Assembly: GCA_950097015.1 (NCBI GenBank)
Contig: CATNEN010000025.1
Location: 7,854,001 to 7,918,000, forward strand
DNA length: 64,000 bases
DNA from: Macrostomum hystrix
Taxonomy: Eukaryota; Platyhelminthes; Macrostomidae
Direction of reading: 5' to 3'
The notes under the pieces were generated by a model. That model was not told the DNA's origin, did no database searches, and saw nothing but the letters and a program-made list of their open reading frames with translations. How positions within the stretch are numbered: position 1 is the stretch's first letter; each line of letters opens with the position of its first letter. Position numbers and translations under genes: made by a program. Shown here piece after piece: positions 1 to 12,700 of the stretch.

Positions 1-125
1 ACATCATTCGTGTCTTCCTGACACAATTCGCATTTCTGACATCATTCTTGTCTCCTGACACAATTACATTTCTGACATCATTCTTGTCTTCCTGACACAT
101 CGCATTCTTGTATTCCTAACACAAT
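1..125. repeat. Short tandem repeat, unit about 38 bp, about 3 copies
   Basis: The window opens inside a degenerate tandem repeat. The phrase tgacatcattcttgtc, followed by ctgacacaatt and catttc, recurs about every 36-38 bases. It fades at about position 125 and probably continues off the left edge. No coding signal is seen. Confidence 0.6.
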
Positions 126-1593
126 TTATGACATACATGAAATGTATTCATAAATATATTTATGAATAATCTTCCTAACACGAGTCCCTAACGCATTTTC
201 TTCTAAATCGATTCATTCAAATTAATTATTTCTAGATTGTCTGCAAACCCGATATTTTTCTGCTAACATTATTATCTTTCGTGATCAATTCTCTGTTCCC
301 CGACCTCATATATATTAAGAATGCAGCTCGTATATTGCACACAATCAATTTTTAATACGAAGTTATTTGTTGAGGTTAATTCACAGGTAAGTTCAAAGCA
401 CTTTCGCTTAAAATGAAACTTGATAACCTGTAGCGTGAGCAACCAAATCTGACTGGGATATTTTGCCGCAGAAAACTGATTTAGCTGTCAATCAATAAAT
501 CAATAGACTATTTATTTAGCACGCCTTAAAACTAAGTGTGACGAAATTTCGCCCCCGTTACCTACTTAAAAGTAGCGCGACCTTCTTTCTCAGTTGAATC
601 AATACACAGATAGAAATTTGATAGCTGAAAAACAGCTTTACGTGAACTTTGCGCGCGAACTTTAATGTAAATTTTTTCGCTCATTCAGAGAACAAAACGA
701 TTATTCATTTAATCCTTAAGCTGTCAATTTGTTTTATTTAAACCAAAACAAATAGGTAAAGTCAACAGAGGCCCTCAATATTGCAGTCGAGGTGAACGGC
801 GGTGAAATTGAAAACGAACAGTTGAGAACAGGTGCACATGTTTTTCCTTAATAAAGGACGAAAATGAAATATTTTTTGACGGCTTGAAATTAGCGCGATA
901 GTCCTTACTAGAAGACACCAACGGATAAGACAGACAGACAAGGATTAAAACAGCTGCCTACACTCGATAAGCAATTAAAATGGCCGCATTGTATCCATAG
1001 CAGGGCCCGTCATAAATCTATCAAACTGCGAGCCGTTTGCAAGTCGCTAAGCAGTACGAATGATTTTTCCTAACCGAGGTTGTAAATAATTTCCTGTTTA
1101 GGTAAGCGATTTAGCTGACGCCCGATCAACTACTAGGGAGATATGAAGGTTCAAAGTGAAGGAATATTGTGCGCACTTCTTTTTGCCACACGCGGATGTC
1201 GATTCAGTTATAAAGTCGAATGATCAGGATAATTTTTATAAAGTTTATAACTGCTATTAGTTAAATGCAAATATAATCTTTTACAACAATAAATTTCACA
1301 AGTAATGATTCGCCTTTAAAATGTAAATTTCGAAACAAGTAAATTACATTTTTTCATTTGAAAAAATATTACATTTAGCCGAGAACACGGACAAGCTACT
1401 ATAAGTAGTTCATTATATTATGAAGACTTAAACTGCTGCTTCCGTAATAACATAGCTAAATTTAAAGTTGCTGTCAATCATGAACTTAGGGAATAATTAT
1501 TTGAATCGATGAAAGAAACCTTTAGGCTGGGAATCGTGAATTAGGTTTGTTGTCACGCATTCAATGAATGTTTTCGCCAATTTGGTAAATCAA
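126..1593. other. AT-rich non-coding DNA, probably ADAM10 intron
   Basis: No open frame with animal-like codon use is visible on either strand. The ADAM10 exon ending at 3127 (minus strand) is followed by a splice donor, and no later ADAM10 exon appears between it and the left edge. This stretch is therefore inferred to be intron. Confidence 0.5.
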
Positions 1594-3103
1594 GTCATGA
1601 ACTCAGTGAATGATGTCAAGAATTCAGTGAATGATGTCGTGAACTCAGTGAATGATGTCGTGAACTCAATGAATGATGTCGTGAATCCAGTGAATGATGT
1701 CGTGAACTCAGTGAATGATGTCGTGAACTCAGTGAATGATGTCGTGAACTCAGTGAATTATGTCAAGAATTCAGTTAATGATGTCGTGAACTCAGTGAAT
1801 GATGTCGTGAACTCAGTGAATGATGTCAAGAATTCAGTGAATGATGTCGTGAACTCAGTGAATGATGTCGTGAATCCAGTGATGATGTCGTGAACTCAGT
1901 AAATGATGTCATGAATTCAGTGAATGATGTCGTGAACTCAGTAAATGATGTCGTGAACTCAGTGAATTATGTCGTAAACTCAGTGAATGATGTCGTGAAT
2001 TCAGTGAATGATGTCGTGAACTCAGTGAATGATGTCGTGAACTCAGTTGACAGTTAATAATGTCGTGAACTCAGTAAATGATGTCGTGAACTCAGGGAAT
2101 GATGTCATGAACTCAGTGAATGATGTCGTGAACTCAGTGAATGATATCGTGAACTCAGTGAATGATGTCAAGAATTCATTGAATGATGTCGTGAACTCAG
2201 TGAATGATGTCGTGAACTCAATGAATGATGTCGTGAATCCAGTGAATGATGTCGTGAACTCAGTGAATGATGTCGTGAACTCAGTGAATGATGTCGTGAA
2301 CTCAGTTGACAGTTAATGATGTCGTGAACTCAGTAAATGATGTCGTGAATTCAGTGAATGATGTCGTGAACTCAGTAAATGATGTCGTGAATTCAGTGAA
2401 TGATGTCGTGAACTCAGTGAATGATATCGTGAACTCAGTGAATGATGTCAAGAATTCAGTGAATGATGTCGTGAACTCAGTGAATGATGTCGTGAATTCA
2501 GTGAATGATGTCGTGAACTCAGTAAATGATGTCATGAATTCAGTGAATGATGTCGTGAACTCAGTAAATGATGTCGTGAACTCAGTGAATTATGTCGTAA
2601 ACTCAGTGAATGATGTCGTGAATTCAGTGAATGATGTCGTGAACTCAGTGAATGATGTCGTGAACTCAGTTGACAGTTAATAATGTCGTGAACTCAGTAA
2701 ATGATGTCGTGAACTCAGGGAATGATGTCATGAACTCAGTGAATGATGTCGTGAACTCAGTGAATGATATCGTGAACTCAGTGAATGATGTCAAGAATTC
2801 AGTGAATGATGTCGTGAACTCAGTGAATGATGTTGTGAATCCAGTGAATGATGTCGTGAACTCAGTAAATGATGTCGTGAACTCAGTTGACAGTTAATGA
2901 TGTCGTGAACTCAGTGAATGATGTCGTGAACTCAGTAAATGATGTCGTGAATTCAGTGAATGATGTCGTGAACTCAGTAAATGATGTCGTGAATTCAGTG
3001 AATGATGTCGTGAACTCAGTAAATGATGTCGTGAATTCAGTGAATGATGTCGTGAACTTAGTAAATGATGTCGTGAATTCAGTGAATGATGTCGGGAATT
3101 TAG
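1594..3103. repeat. 21-bp minisatellite (about 70 copies) with higher-order structure
   Basis: The unit is gtgaactcagtgaatgatgt plus one base. Variants are gtcaagaattc, gataatcc-type and gtaaatgatg. A marker variant containing ttgacagttaa occurs near 2046, 2304, 2668 and 2886, alternately followed by taatg and tgatg. This shows that blocks of about 600 bp were duplicated as higher-order units. The unit is a multiple of three and lacks stops, so both strands show long spurious frames (VNDVVNS plus, TSFTEFT minus). The array ends about 24 bases from the ADAM10 exon at 3127. Confidence 0.95.
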
Positions 3104-3126
3104 TTTTCAATTTTAAAGCAACTTAC

Positions 3127-4583
3127 TCATACTCCCGGTACTTCTCGCAGATGCCGCCATTCTGGTCTTTGGTGCCAACCCAGGCAAGGCCCAAAGTGCC
3201 GCCATTGAAGTCGCGATAGGTGAACAGGTAGGCAAGGCAGTGCTCAGAATGGTTGCTATAAGCGTGAAGATTTAGAAAATTGGTCACATCGATGTTTCGA
3301 TTGCAGAACTTGTTAGTTGACGGCTGTTCGCAATCGGCCGTGGTATTTATGCGGATTCGGTTCACCGTGAACTGGATGCCATTCTGATCAAACTGCGGTT
3401 CGCGCGAATTGAATCGCGTAGCTGCGTAGATGGCCGACGCTGCGCTGACGTGGTGCTGAAACAGCGCCTTGATCTCGGTCTTCGCTCGCTCCTTGTCGCC
3501 ATTCACATTGCTAAGTCCCATTGTGGCCTCCCATAGCATTGTGTCTGACTGCATGTACAGTGAGCACACCTTGGGATCTGAGACAGTGGCTCTACGGCTG
3601 CGCTGCTGGTACATGGCGGCCGGGTCTGGGCGAGTCTCAGACACCGCCGCGTAGAAGCCGCCGCCTCTGCTGCGCGGATTAGCGGAGTCGCGAATCAGCT
3701 GATTTGCCACGCCCGGATTGGCCAGGCCGCAAGAAGCGCCCGAGCCGCCGCCATCGGGCGAGTCCACGGCCGGCGAGTGGAGCAGTGCGGACCTGCGGAG
3801 CGCACAAATTCGTAATGTAGTCTCTATTCCTGGAAGTTCAATCCTACCTGAAAGTTCACTCTTACCTGAGACTTCCACTCTACCTGAAACTTCCACTTAA
3901 CCTGAAACTTCCACTCTACCCGAAACTTCCACTCTACCTGAAACTTCCACTCTACCCGAAACTTCCACTCTACCCGAAATTTCCACGCTACCTAAAACTT
4001 CCACTCTACCTAAAACTTCCACTCTTACCTGAAACCCCATTCGACCCGAAACTTGAGAAGCCGGTACTCACCTCTTAAACCGCTTCGGCCATCTCACATG
4101 CGAGTCATTGTACATCACTGAATGGAACCCTCTCCGGCCTGTGAAATAGTGTGCAGCTGGTTCCACATACCAGCCGGCGCCGTTGGACTCGTGTATGGAG
4201 CCGCGAAAGACGCCGTCAATGAGGCTGCCAAACGCCCAACTGCCCGGATCGTCAACTAGCTGGCCGATGACCGCCTCTGGAAATGTGAGCGGCTCGACGC
4301 GGCCGTCGATTTCCAGTGCTGCGCCAGGCGCCGCCACGCGTCCATTGTGCTCCAGGCGCAGCTGGAACCTGCGGCCATGCGCCGTGAAGGTCAGTTCAAC
4401 TGGCTGGGCTAGCGGAGCCGACCGTTTCGACCGACGAGGATGCCGTTCGGACAATGGCTTGTAGACTAGCCTATCGTGGTCTGTTATGGTCTCACTGCCG
4501 GGCACAGGCCCGTAAATCAGGCCGGCGTACGCTGATTGGACAGCTGCACTAGCCAATAGGAGCAGGCTTAGCAAAAGCAGCAT
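3127..4583 (-). CDS. ADAM10: ADAM10/Kuzbanian-type metalloprotease, 5' part of gene (two exons)
   Basis: This is a membrane-anchored zinc endopeptidase of the ADAM10 (alpha-secretase, Kuzbanian) family, which sheds Notch and other ectodomains. Two minus-strand exons are visible. The first runs from ATG 4583 to 4073; its acceptor at 4671/4672 suggests an upstream 5' UTR exon. It encodes a signal peptide (MLLLLSLLLLASAAVQS) and the prodomain: LTFTAHGRRFQLRL, GSLIDGVFRGSI, WYVEPAAHYF, FHSVMYND. The second, 3792 to 3127, encodes a furin-like site (RSRR), then the start of the catalytic domain: CSLYMQSD, RIRINTTAD, HCLAYLFTYRDF, LGLAWVG, GGICEKYREY. Donors are GTGAGT after 4073 and GTAAGT after 3127; the splice frame AG|G is consistent. 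The zinc-binding HExxH motif, disintegrin and membrane segments would lie beyond the left edge. Identity is recalled family similarity; exon edges are inferred from splice consensus. Confidence 0.9.
3825..4050. repeat. 18-bp minisatellite in ADAM10 intron, about 12 copies
   Basis: The plus-strand unit is tctacctgaaacttccac, with variants cccgaaacttcc and cctaaaacttcc. It fills nearly all of the 280-base intron between the two ADAM10 exons, starting about 20 bases from the donor. In the sense (minus) direction many units read TTTCAGGTAGAG, which resembles a 3' splice site fused to a 5' splice site. Confidence 0.93.
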
Positions 4584-4744
4584 GGAGGAGGACAAGCGGA
4601 GAAAATGGCGTCGCTGTTGTGAGCACCAGCGGCAGCCACCAGCCGAGGATGGGGCACAGACGATGTTCGGCTGCAAGTAGAAGAAAAGTCAAGAAAAATA
4701 CCATTTAATTCATTCTAAAAGCTTACTCAATTTCAAATCCGTTC

Positions 4745-6735
4745 CCCGATCCTTCATCCCAAACTGATTCCTGAACCCAAACTGATTTCTGAACCCAAAC
4801 TGATTCCTGAACCTGAACATACCTGAACCTGAACATACCTGAACCAAAACTGATTCCTGAACCTCAACATACCTGAACCTGAACATACCTGAACCCAAAC
4901 TGATTCCTGAACCCAAACTGATTCCTGAACCCAAACTGATTCCTGAACCCAAACTGATTCCTGAACTCAAACTGATTCCTGAACCCAAACTGATTCCTGA
5001 ACCCAAACTGATTCCTGAACCCAAACTGATTCCTGAACTCAAACTGATTCCTGAACCCAAACTGATTCCTGAACGTAAACTGATTCCTGAACTCAAACTG
5101 ATTCCTGAACCCAAACTGATTCCTGAACTCAAACTGATTCCTGAACCCAAACTGATTCCTGAACCCAAACTGATTCCTGAACCCAAACTGATTCCTGAAC
5201 TCAAACTGATTCCTGAACCCAAACTGATTCCTGAACGTAAACTGATTCCTGAACTCAAACTGATTCCTGAACCCAAACTGATTCCTGAACTCAAAACTGA
5301 TTCCTGAACCCAAACTGATTCCTGAACCCAAACTGATTCCTGAACTCAAACTGATTCCTGAACCCAAACTGATTCCTGAACCCAAACTGATTCCTGAACC
5401 CAAACTGATTCCTGAACTCAAACTGATTCCTGAACCTAAACTGATTCCTGAACTCAAACTGATTCCTGAACCCAAACTGATTCCTGAACTCAAACTGATT
5501 CCTGAACCCAAACTGATTCCTGAACCCAAACTGATTCCTGAACTCAAACTGATTCCTGAACCTAAACTGATTCCTGAACCCAAACTGATTCCTGAACGTA
5601 AACTGATTCCTGAACCCAAACTGATTCCTGAACCCAAACTGATTCCTGAACCCAAACTGATTCCTGAACCCATTCCTGAACCCAAACTGATTCCTGAACC
5701 CAAACTGATTCCTGAACCCAAACTGATTCCTGAACCCAAACTGATTCCTGAACTCAAACTGATTCCTGAACCCAAACTGATTCCTGAACCCAAACTGATT
5801 CCTGAACCCAAACTGATTCCTGAACTCAAACTGATTCCTGAACCTAAACTGATTCCTGAACTCAAACTGATTCCTGAACCCAAACTGATTCCTGAACTCA
5901 AACTGATTCCTGAACCCAAACTGATTCCTGAACCCAAACTGATTCCTGAACTCAAACTGATTCCTGAACTCAAACTGATTCCTGAACCCAAACTGATTCC
6001 TGAACTCAAACTGATTCCTGAACCCTAAACTGATTCCTGAACCCAAACTGATTCCTGAACGTAAACTGATTCCTGAACCCAAACTGATTCCTGAACTCAA
6101 ACTGATTCCTGAACCTAAACTGATTCCTGAACCCAAACTGATTCCTGAACTCAAACTGATTCCTGAACTCAAACTGATTCCTGAACCCAAACTGATTCCT
6201 GAACTCAAACTGATTCCTGAACGTAAACTGATTCCTGAACTCAAACTGATTCCTGAACTCAAACTGATTCCTGAACCTAAACTGATTCCTGAACCCAAAC
6301 TGATTCCTGAACTCAAACTGATTCCTGAACTCAAACTGATTCCTGAACCCAAACTGATTCCTGAACTCAAACTGATTCCTGAACCTAAACTGATTCCTGA
6401 ACCCAAACTGATTCCTGAACGTAAACTGATTCCTGAACCCAAACTGATTCCTGAACTCAAACTGATTCCTGAACCTAAACTGATTCCTGAACCCAAACTG
6501 ATTCCTGAACCTAAACTGATTCCTGAACCCAAACTGATTCCTGAACTCAAACTGATTCCTGAACCCAAACTGATTCCTGAACCTAAACTGATTCCTGAAC
6601 TCAAACTGATTCCTGAACCCAAACTGATTCCTGAACTCAAACTGATTCCTGAACCTAAACTGATTCCTGAACTCAAACTGATTCCTGAACCTAAACTGAT
6701 TCCTGAACTCAAACTGATTCCTGAACCCAACTCCA
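4745..6735. repeat. 18-bp minisatellite, about 110 copies, 2 kb
   Basis: The unit is ccaaactgattcctgaac, with variants tcaaac, ctaaac and gtaaac in the first six bases. It lies upstream of the first coding ADAM10 exon, in what is inferred to be a 5' intron because a good acceptor (CTTCTACTTGCAG, minus strand) precedes 4670. One-base insertions near 5286 and 6026 and a short unit near 5668 shift phase. The minus strand is open throughout (repeats of FRNQFG and SGISLG); I regard this as an artefact of a stop-free unit. Confidence 0.95.
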
Positions 6736-7564
6736 GCCTGATAAACTGAACACAACCTCACCTCAAACCTGACCCAATCCTGAATTTAACCTCATCCCTG
6801 ATCGATGATGTAATTCCTAATCATTTAGCTCGCAGTTTTTCGCAAAAATCGCAATATCGAGATGATAATACTAATTCAGTAAGTATATTAAGTCTGGTTC
6901 TGTCCGTTACTTTAATTAGGGGCTATTAGCAAACCCCAAAGAATGAGAAGCAGACTTTGAGGCAGGCTGTTGCATACCAGTTCGTACACAAGCAAGGCCA
7001 ATTTTCATCAAATTAACAGTGGTGGAACTCCGGTTTCATTCTTTCTGACAATAACTATAAACAAAAAGAATACTTTTCGCTGTAAGAAACTAATAGGCTA
7101 AACCAGCACTGAAAAAAAAAGAATTTAGCCAACTGCGCAATTGCATGGCAGAAATGCTTCAAAGTACACTAGAGCGTACGCACACACACAAATACAAAGG
7201 TAGTATAAAAGTTCATAAGACCATCATGGGCAAAGTTAGAAAAAGCGGAAAAGTCTACGCTCCTGTCGCATTTGTGAGGCGAAGGAGAGGTGGCAAACAA
7301 AGAAAACTTCTTTTTTAGAACAAATAATTTGAAAATAATATTAATAAATCGAATGCAATGCGAATCGATGAAAATGCTTTCAACTCGCAGAAAAAAAGCA
7401 TCAAATTTTTCAGCAAATTGACTAACTCAATCCAATAAGACAGCAAAAATAACTAGACCACCATTTCAAAATTGTTTACGTTTTCATGAGCTTTCATCGA
7501 TCTTCAATCGATAAATATATTTATTTACTTACTTATTCGAAATTTTACAGTGTCTAAAATAATA
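6736..7564. other. AT-rich stretch, no recognised gene
   Basis: This lies between the 18-bp and 71-bp arrays. Apart from the basic micro-ORF at 7226, nothing is recognised. It could hold the ADAM10 promoter and a non-coding first exon, but no convincing motif was found. Confidence 0.4.
7226..7318 (+). other. Basic 30-residue micro-ORF, doubtful
   Basis: ATG at 7226 opens a 30-codon frame ending in TAG at 7316-7318. It encodes a lysine/arginine-rich peptide (MGKVRKSGKVYAP, then VRRRRGGKQRK). A TATAAAAG sequence lies about 20 bases upstream, too close for an ordinary TATA box and start codon. An AATAAA-like sequence follows near 7340. I do not recognise the peptide. It is longer and more biased than most chance frames in this AT-rich stretch, but may still be chance. 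Confidence 0.2.
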
Positions 7565-8935
7565 GCTCACAACTCTGGGATGCTTTTTTAAGAAATGGGA
7601 CTTTTTGACGAATGGGATATTTTTGAGGAATGAGATGTTTTGAGAAACGGAATGTTTTTGTAGGAGTGGGAGATTTTGACGAATGGGATATTTATGAGGA
7701 ATGACATGTTTTGAGAAACGGAATGTTTTTGTAGGAGCGGGAGATTTCGACGAATGGGATATTTCTGAGGAATGAGATGTTTTGAGAAACGGAATGTTTT
7801 TGTAGGAGCGGGAGATTTTGACGAATGGAATATTTCTGAGGAATGAGATGTTTTGAGAAACGGAATGTTTTTGTAGAAGTGGGAGATTTTGACGAATGGG
7901 ATATTTCTGAGGAATGAGATGTTTTGAGAAACGGAATGTTTTTGTAGAAGTGGGAGATTTTGTCGAATGGGATATTTCTGAGGAATGAGATGTTTTGAGA
8001 AACGGAATGTTTTTGTAGAAGTGGGAGATTTTGACGAATGGGATATTTCTAAGGAATGAGATGTTTTGAGAAACGGGATGTATTTGTAGGAGTGGGAGAT
8101 TTTGACGAATGGGATATTTCTGAGGAATGAGATGTTTTGAGAAACGGAATGTTTTTGTAGAAGTGGGAGATTTTGACGAATGGGATATTTCTGAGGAATG
8201 ACATGTTTTGAGAAACGGAATGTTTTTGTAGGAGCGGGAGATTTTGACGAATGGGATATTTCTGAGGAATGAGATGTTTTGAGAAACGGAATGTTTTTGT
8301 AGGAGCGGGAGATTTTGACGAATGGAATATTTCTGAGGAATGAGATGTTTTGAGAAACGGGATGTATTTGTAGGAGTGGGAGATTTTGACGAATGGGATA
8401 TTTCTGAGGAATGAGATGTTTTGAGAAACGGAATGTTTTTGTAGGAGCGGGAGATTTCGACGAATGGGATATTTCTGAGGAATGAGATGTTTGAGAAACG
8501 GAATGTTTTTGTAGGAGCGGGAGATTTTGACGAATGGAATATTTCTGAGGAATGAGATGTTTTGAGAAACGGGATGTATTTGTAGGAGTGGGAGATTTTG
8601 ACGAATGGGATATTTCTGAGGAATGAGATGTTTTGAGAAACGGAATGTTTTTGTAGAAGTGGGAGATTTTGACGAATGGGATATTTCTGAGGAATGAGAT
8701 GTTTTGAGAAACGGAATGTTTTTGTAGGAGCGGGAGATTTTGACGAATGGAATATTTCTGAGGAATGAGATGTTTTGAGAAACGGAATGTTTTTGTAGAA
8801 GTGGGAGATTTTGACGAATGGGATATTTCTGAGGAATGAGATGTTTTGAGAAACGGAATGTTTTTGTAGGAGCGGGAGATTTTGACGAATGGGATATTAA
8901 TGAGGAAGGGGATGTTTTGAGGAAGGGGATTTGTT
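7565..8935. repeat. 71-bp minisatellite, about 19 copies
   Basis: The unit runs gaatgggatatttctgag, gaatgagatgttttgag, aaacggaatgtttttgtag, gagtgggagattttgac. The four blocks of 17-19 bases resemble one another, so the 71-bp unit looks like an amplified tetramer of an older 18-bp repeat. Copies differ at a few positions (agcggg or aagtggg; gggatgtatttg or ggaatgtttttg). Both edges decay into single short units. Confidence 0.95.
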
Positions 8936-9764
8936 AGGAATGTGAATTTTCTGATAAAGTCTGTTTTTCTAAGAAAGTTTTCTGAGAAACTGTATGCCTT
9001 GAAATAAGGGATGTTCTTGAGAAATGGGATAGATATCAGTGCTAAGTCACTTATAAATTCTGAGTAACTCAGATAATCAGTTCATATACTAAATATAAAT
9101 GCATGCGTGAGCAAAAATGCAGATGTATGACAGTGTTTATTAGACAAACACCGAAAAAAAGAGAAAAAGAATTGATTTCAAACATCCCCTTAAATACATT
9201 GCACAGTGCTAATTAACCAAACAAAACCACAGACCACTTTGCACAAGAGCCCAAGTATGCGACATTAAGTACGTAACATTACTGTCCATTTTTAGAAATA
9301 AAATAGTAAAATTAGCTTTTTAGGTGTAAAGCAAATATAGGCTTTCTCTGAATTAAACAAAGAAATATAACAGTATTAGGTTTGCCTACAATTCTTATAA
9401 TTATATGGAAATTCTATCTATGGAATTCTCATATATTGACTTACAACTCTATACATTTAATTACAATTCACAAATATTTACGTTCAATAGTTATATACTC
9501 GTAACTACATACTTCACAGATTTGATCTCCATTTCGCACAGGTTTGTCTAAATTTGTCATTAATTCGAAATCAAATACCGATAGCCACTACTGTAAGAAC
9601 CGTTTCTTTGAAGATTTGCCATCCACCTAGACTATATAAATAGCATTTGCAGGCGTACCTATTCTTTAAAAAGCCTTGCACATAGTCAGCACCGGATTAA
9701 AAAATAAGACACCTGACAGTAAAAAATTTAGAACACTCAAGTCCACTTCACTAGCAATGGGTTG
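8936..9764. other. AT-rich DNA downstream of WDR76
   Basis: No gene, repeat or strong poly(A) signal is recognised. It presumably includes the WDR76 3' UTR next to the stop codon at 9765. Confidence 0.4.
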
Positions 9765-12700
9765 CTACAATGCGGCCTGTTTAAACACGAACACCTTGCC
9801 ACTAGAGTTGCCGCCGCACATCATACCCAAGCTGGCCTGCCAACGCACCAGCGAGGTCACAGTCGATAGATTCTCATCGCAGATTTGGTTGATTAGGCGG
9901 CCTGAGTCTGGCGAGTACAGTTCAATGCGACGCGGCTCTTTTTGCATCGAGCCAACAGCGATTGGGCCGGTAGCGCCTTGACCGTCGGGGCACCAGATCG
10001 CGCGAAAGTTCGACAGATAGCGAGTGGTGTAATTGTCGTGATTGATTGACACCACCTGGTTGGATTACGTGACAGGTACGAACAAAGGTAGATGAGCTGG
10101 CGTTGGGATTACAGTTGGAGATAAAGGGATTGGGAAGTATGGGGATCTCATATTCTAGGTAAAGATGAAGTAATTGGAAGCATGGGGATCTGACTATCCT
10201 AGGTGGAGATGAAGGGATTGGGAAGCATGGGGATCTGACTATCCTAGGTGGAGATGAAGGGATTGGGAAGTATGGGGATCTGACTATCCTAGGTGGAGAT
10301 GAAGGGATTCGGAAGCATGGCATGGGGATCTGACTATCCTAGGTGGAGATGAAGGGATTGGGAAGCATGGGGATCTGACTATCCTAGGTGGAGATGAAGG
10401 GATTGGGAAGTATGGGGATCTGACTATCCTAGGTGGAGATGAAGGGATTGGGAAGTATGGGGATCTGACTATCCTAGGTGGAGATGAAGGGATTGGGAAG
10501 CATGGGGATCTGACTATCCTAGGTGGAGATGAAGGGATTGGAAGCATGGGGATCTGACTATCCTAGGTGGAGATGAAGGGATTGGGAAGTATGGGGATCT
10601 CATATTCTAGGTAAAGATGAAGGGATTGGGAAGTATGGGGATCTGACTATCCTAGGTGGAGATGAAGGGATTGGGAAGTATGGGGATCTGCCTATCCTAG
10701 GTGGAGATGAAGGGATTGGGAAGTATGGGGATCTGATTATCCTAGGTGGAGATGAAGGGATTGGGAAGTATGGGGATCTGATTATCCTAGGTGGAGATGA
10801 AGGGATTGGGAAGCATGGGGATCTGATTATCCTAGGTGGAGATGAAGGGATTGGGAAGTATGGGGATCTGATTATTGTAGGTGGAGAAGAAGAGACTGGG
10901 AAGTTTGGGATCTGATTATCATAGCTGGGGATAAGGGGGATCAGGAAACAGTTCCCTGAACTCACAGGCAAGGTGTCGCTGTTCTCAGCATTGTACACTC
11001 GAACAGTGTCATTTAGGGAGGTGGTGAGAAAGCGCATTCCACCGTCCGGGCTCCAATAGGCGGAATCTGCGCACCTGCCCTGCTCGTAGGTGTTCAGCGG
11101 CCGGCTTGGGGATCGCAAATCCCACAGGTGGACATTGCCGTCAAGCGAAGCTGACAGGCATAGCTGGCCGCGATCAGTAGCCGGGTGGGGATCGATGCAC
11201 TTTACGACTCGCCGGCCGCAGTCAATAGTGAGGTCACTCCCGCTGCCTGCGGGCAGTGATTTGATGTGATTTGGAATGACGTCACAGTAAGAACGGGTAA
11301 AAACAAAAATGAATGGGATGAAAAACCCTAAAACGCAATCCACGAAAAACTAACCAGTCCTTCGATCCAGGAATCGAACCTGGCCATCTTCGCCGCCAAC
11401 GGCGAGTGCTTCGCCGACGCCCGCCACCGAACCGGCCGGCATACAGGCCAGAGCCGTGGCACCAATCCGGTCCCGGCGCAATGCGTCACTGACCTCATCG
11501 CCAGCGCAAGCATTCAAATCGATAAATCTAACTAGGCCGTCATACGAAGTGGTGAATAGAAGATTGGCAGCTTGGCCAGAGCCGAAAGCCAGATCGGTGA
11601 CCCGATCCGTATGCAATCGGCCCGTCAGTGCGGCATCGTACATTTGCTTATTGTTGTCGCAATAGAACAATCCCACATTGCCCATAGTGTCGCCTGCAGC
11701 GCCTAGCAACGGTTGCTGGGCTGAGCCATCGTCGCGCAGAGCCATAGAGAATACGCGCTTATGCAACGGCCTCACGCAGCAGACAAAGGCTAAATTGCTA
11801 GGCGAAAATCCAGCTGCAGATTTCTTTGAACTATTCTTCTTGACTTTTTCCTCGCCAAACGGTTTCACCTGTTCAAGCAGGTCGGCCAGCTCCGATGCCA
11901 AATCGACGCGGCCGCGCTCCGGCTCTGGCGTATCCTCGTCACCACTGTTGGAGGCTTCGCCCTCATTGTCCTTGTTATTGACGCTGCCAGATTCGGCGGA
12001 TTTTGTTGGCGTCAGGCCGCTGATTCGGCGACTGCGCCTCAATTCGTGCACCTCATCGTCCGCAGCAGGAGCAGCCGATGAGCTGCTAGCGATCCGAGCG
12101 CTGCGTCGCTTCGGCTTCTTTGAGGAGCGAAGCTGCCAGCTAGAGGCGCCGCCCCCGCCGCCGGGTCGGTACTCCTGTGCGCCCGCGTTTTCATCGTCGT
12201 CAGGGGCCGCACGAGCGCGACTAAAAATATGAGCTTTAGTCAATTAGATCATATCCTAGCCAGAATGATAACCTACGAACCTGCAGGATTAACTGATCTC
12301 CTATCCAGAGAGAGTAACAATTAACCTGTAGGATTATCTAAACTAAATCGGAAGGATTAACTAAACTAGGCTACTAACCTATAGAATAAACCAATCAACC
12401 AGCCTAAAGGTTTAACTAATCAAATGGCCTGATAGTTTTACCAAATAGAATTGAACGATTTCTATTATAAGGTAAATGGAGTGAGTTATTCTAATTGATA
12501 GTCGAATTAATTAACCATAATGAATTTACTTACGGTTTGTGGTTCGCTATTTGATTGACACCGATTCGTGGCTAAAAAAAGAAAGTAAAAAATTATTATT
12601 AAAATTCCAAAAAAAGTGTAATTTAAATATCGGAGATCCAAATCCAAGCGACTAACCATAGCGCTAATGAGCTCGCCAAGAAGCGCCTGGTTTTCATTGA

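Noticed and set aside
4710-6761. Very long minus-strand open frames of FRNQFG/SGISLG repeats, suggesting a repetitive protein
   Set aside because: They arise from a stop-free 18-bp unit open in several frames at once, are broken by phase slips, and lie between ADAM10 exon and promoter side with no start context or non-repeat domain.
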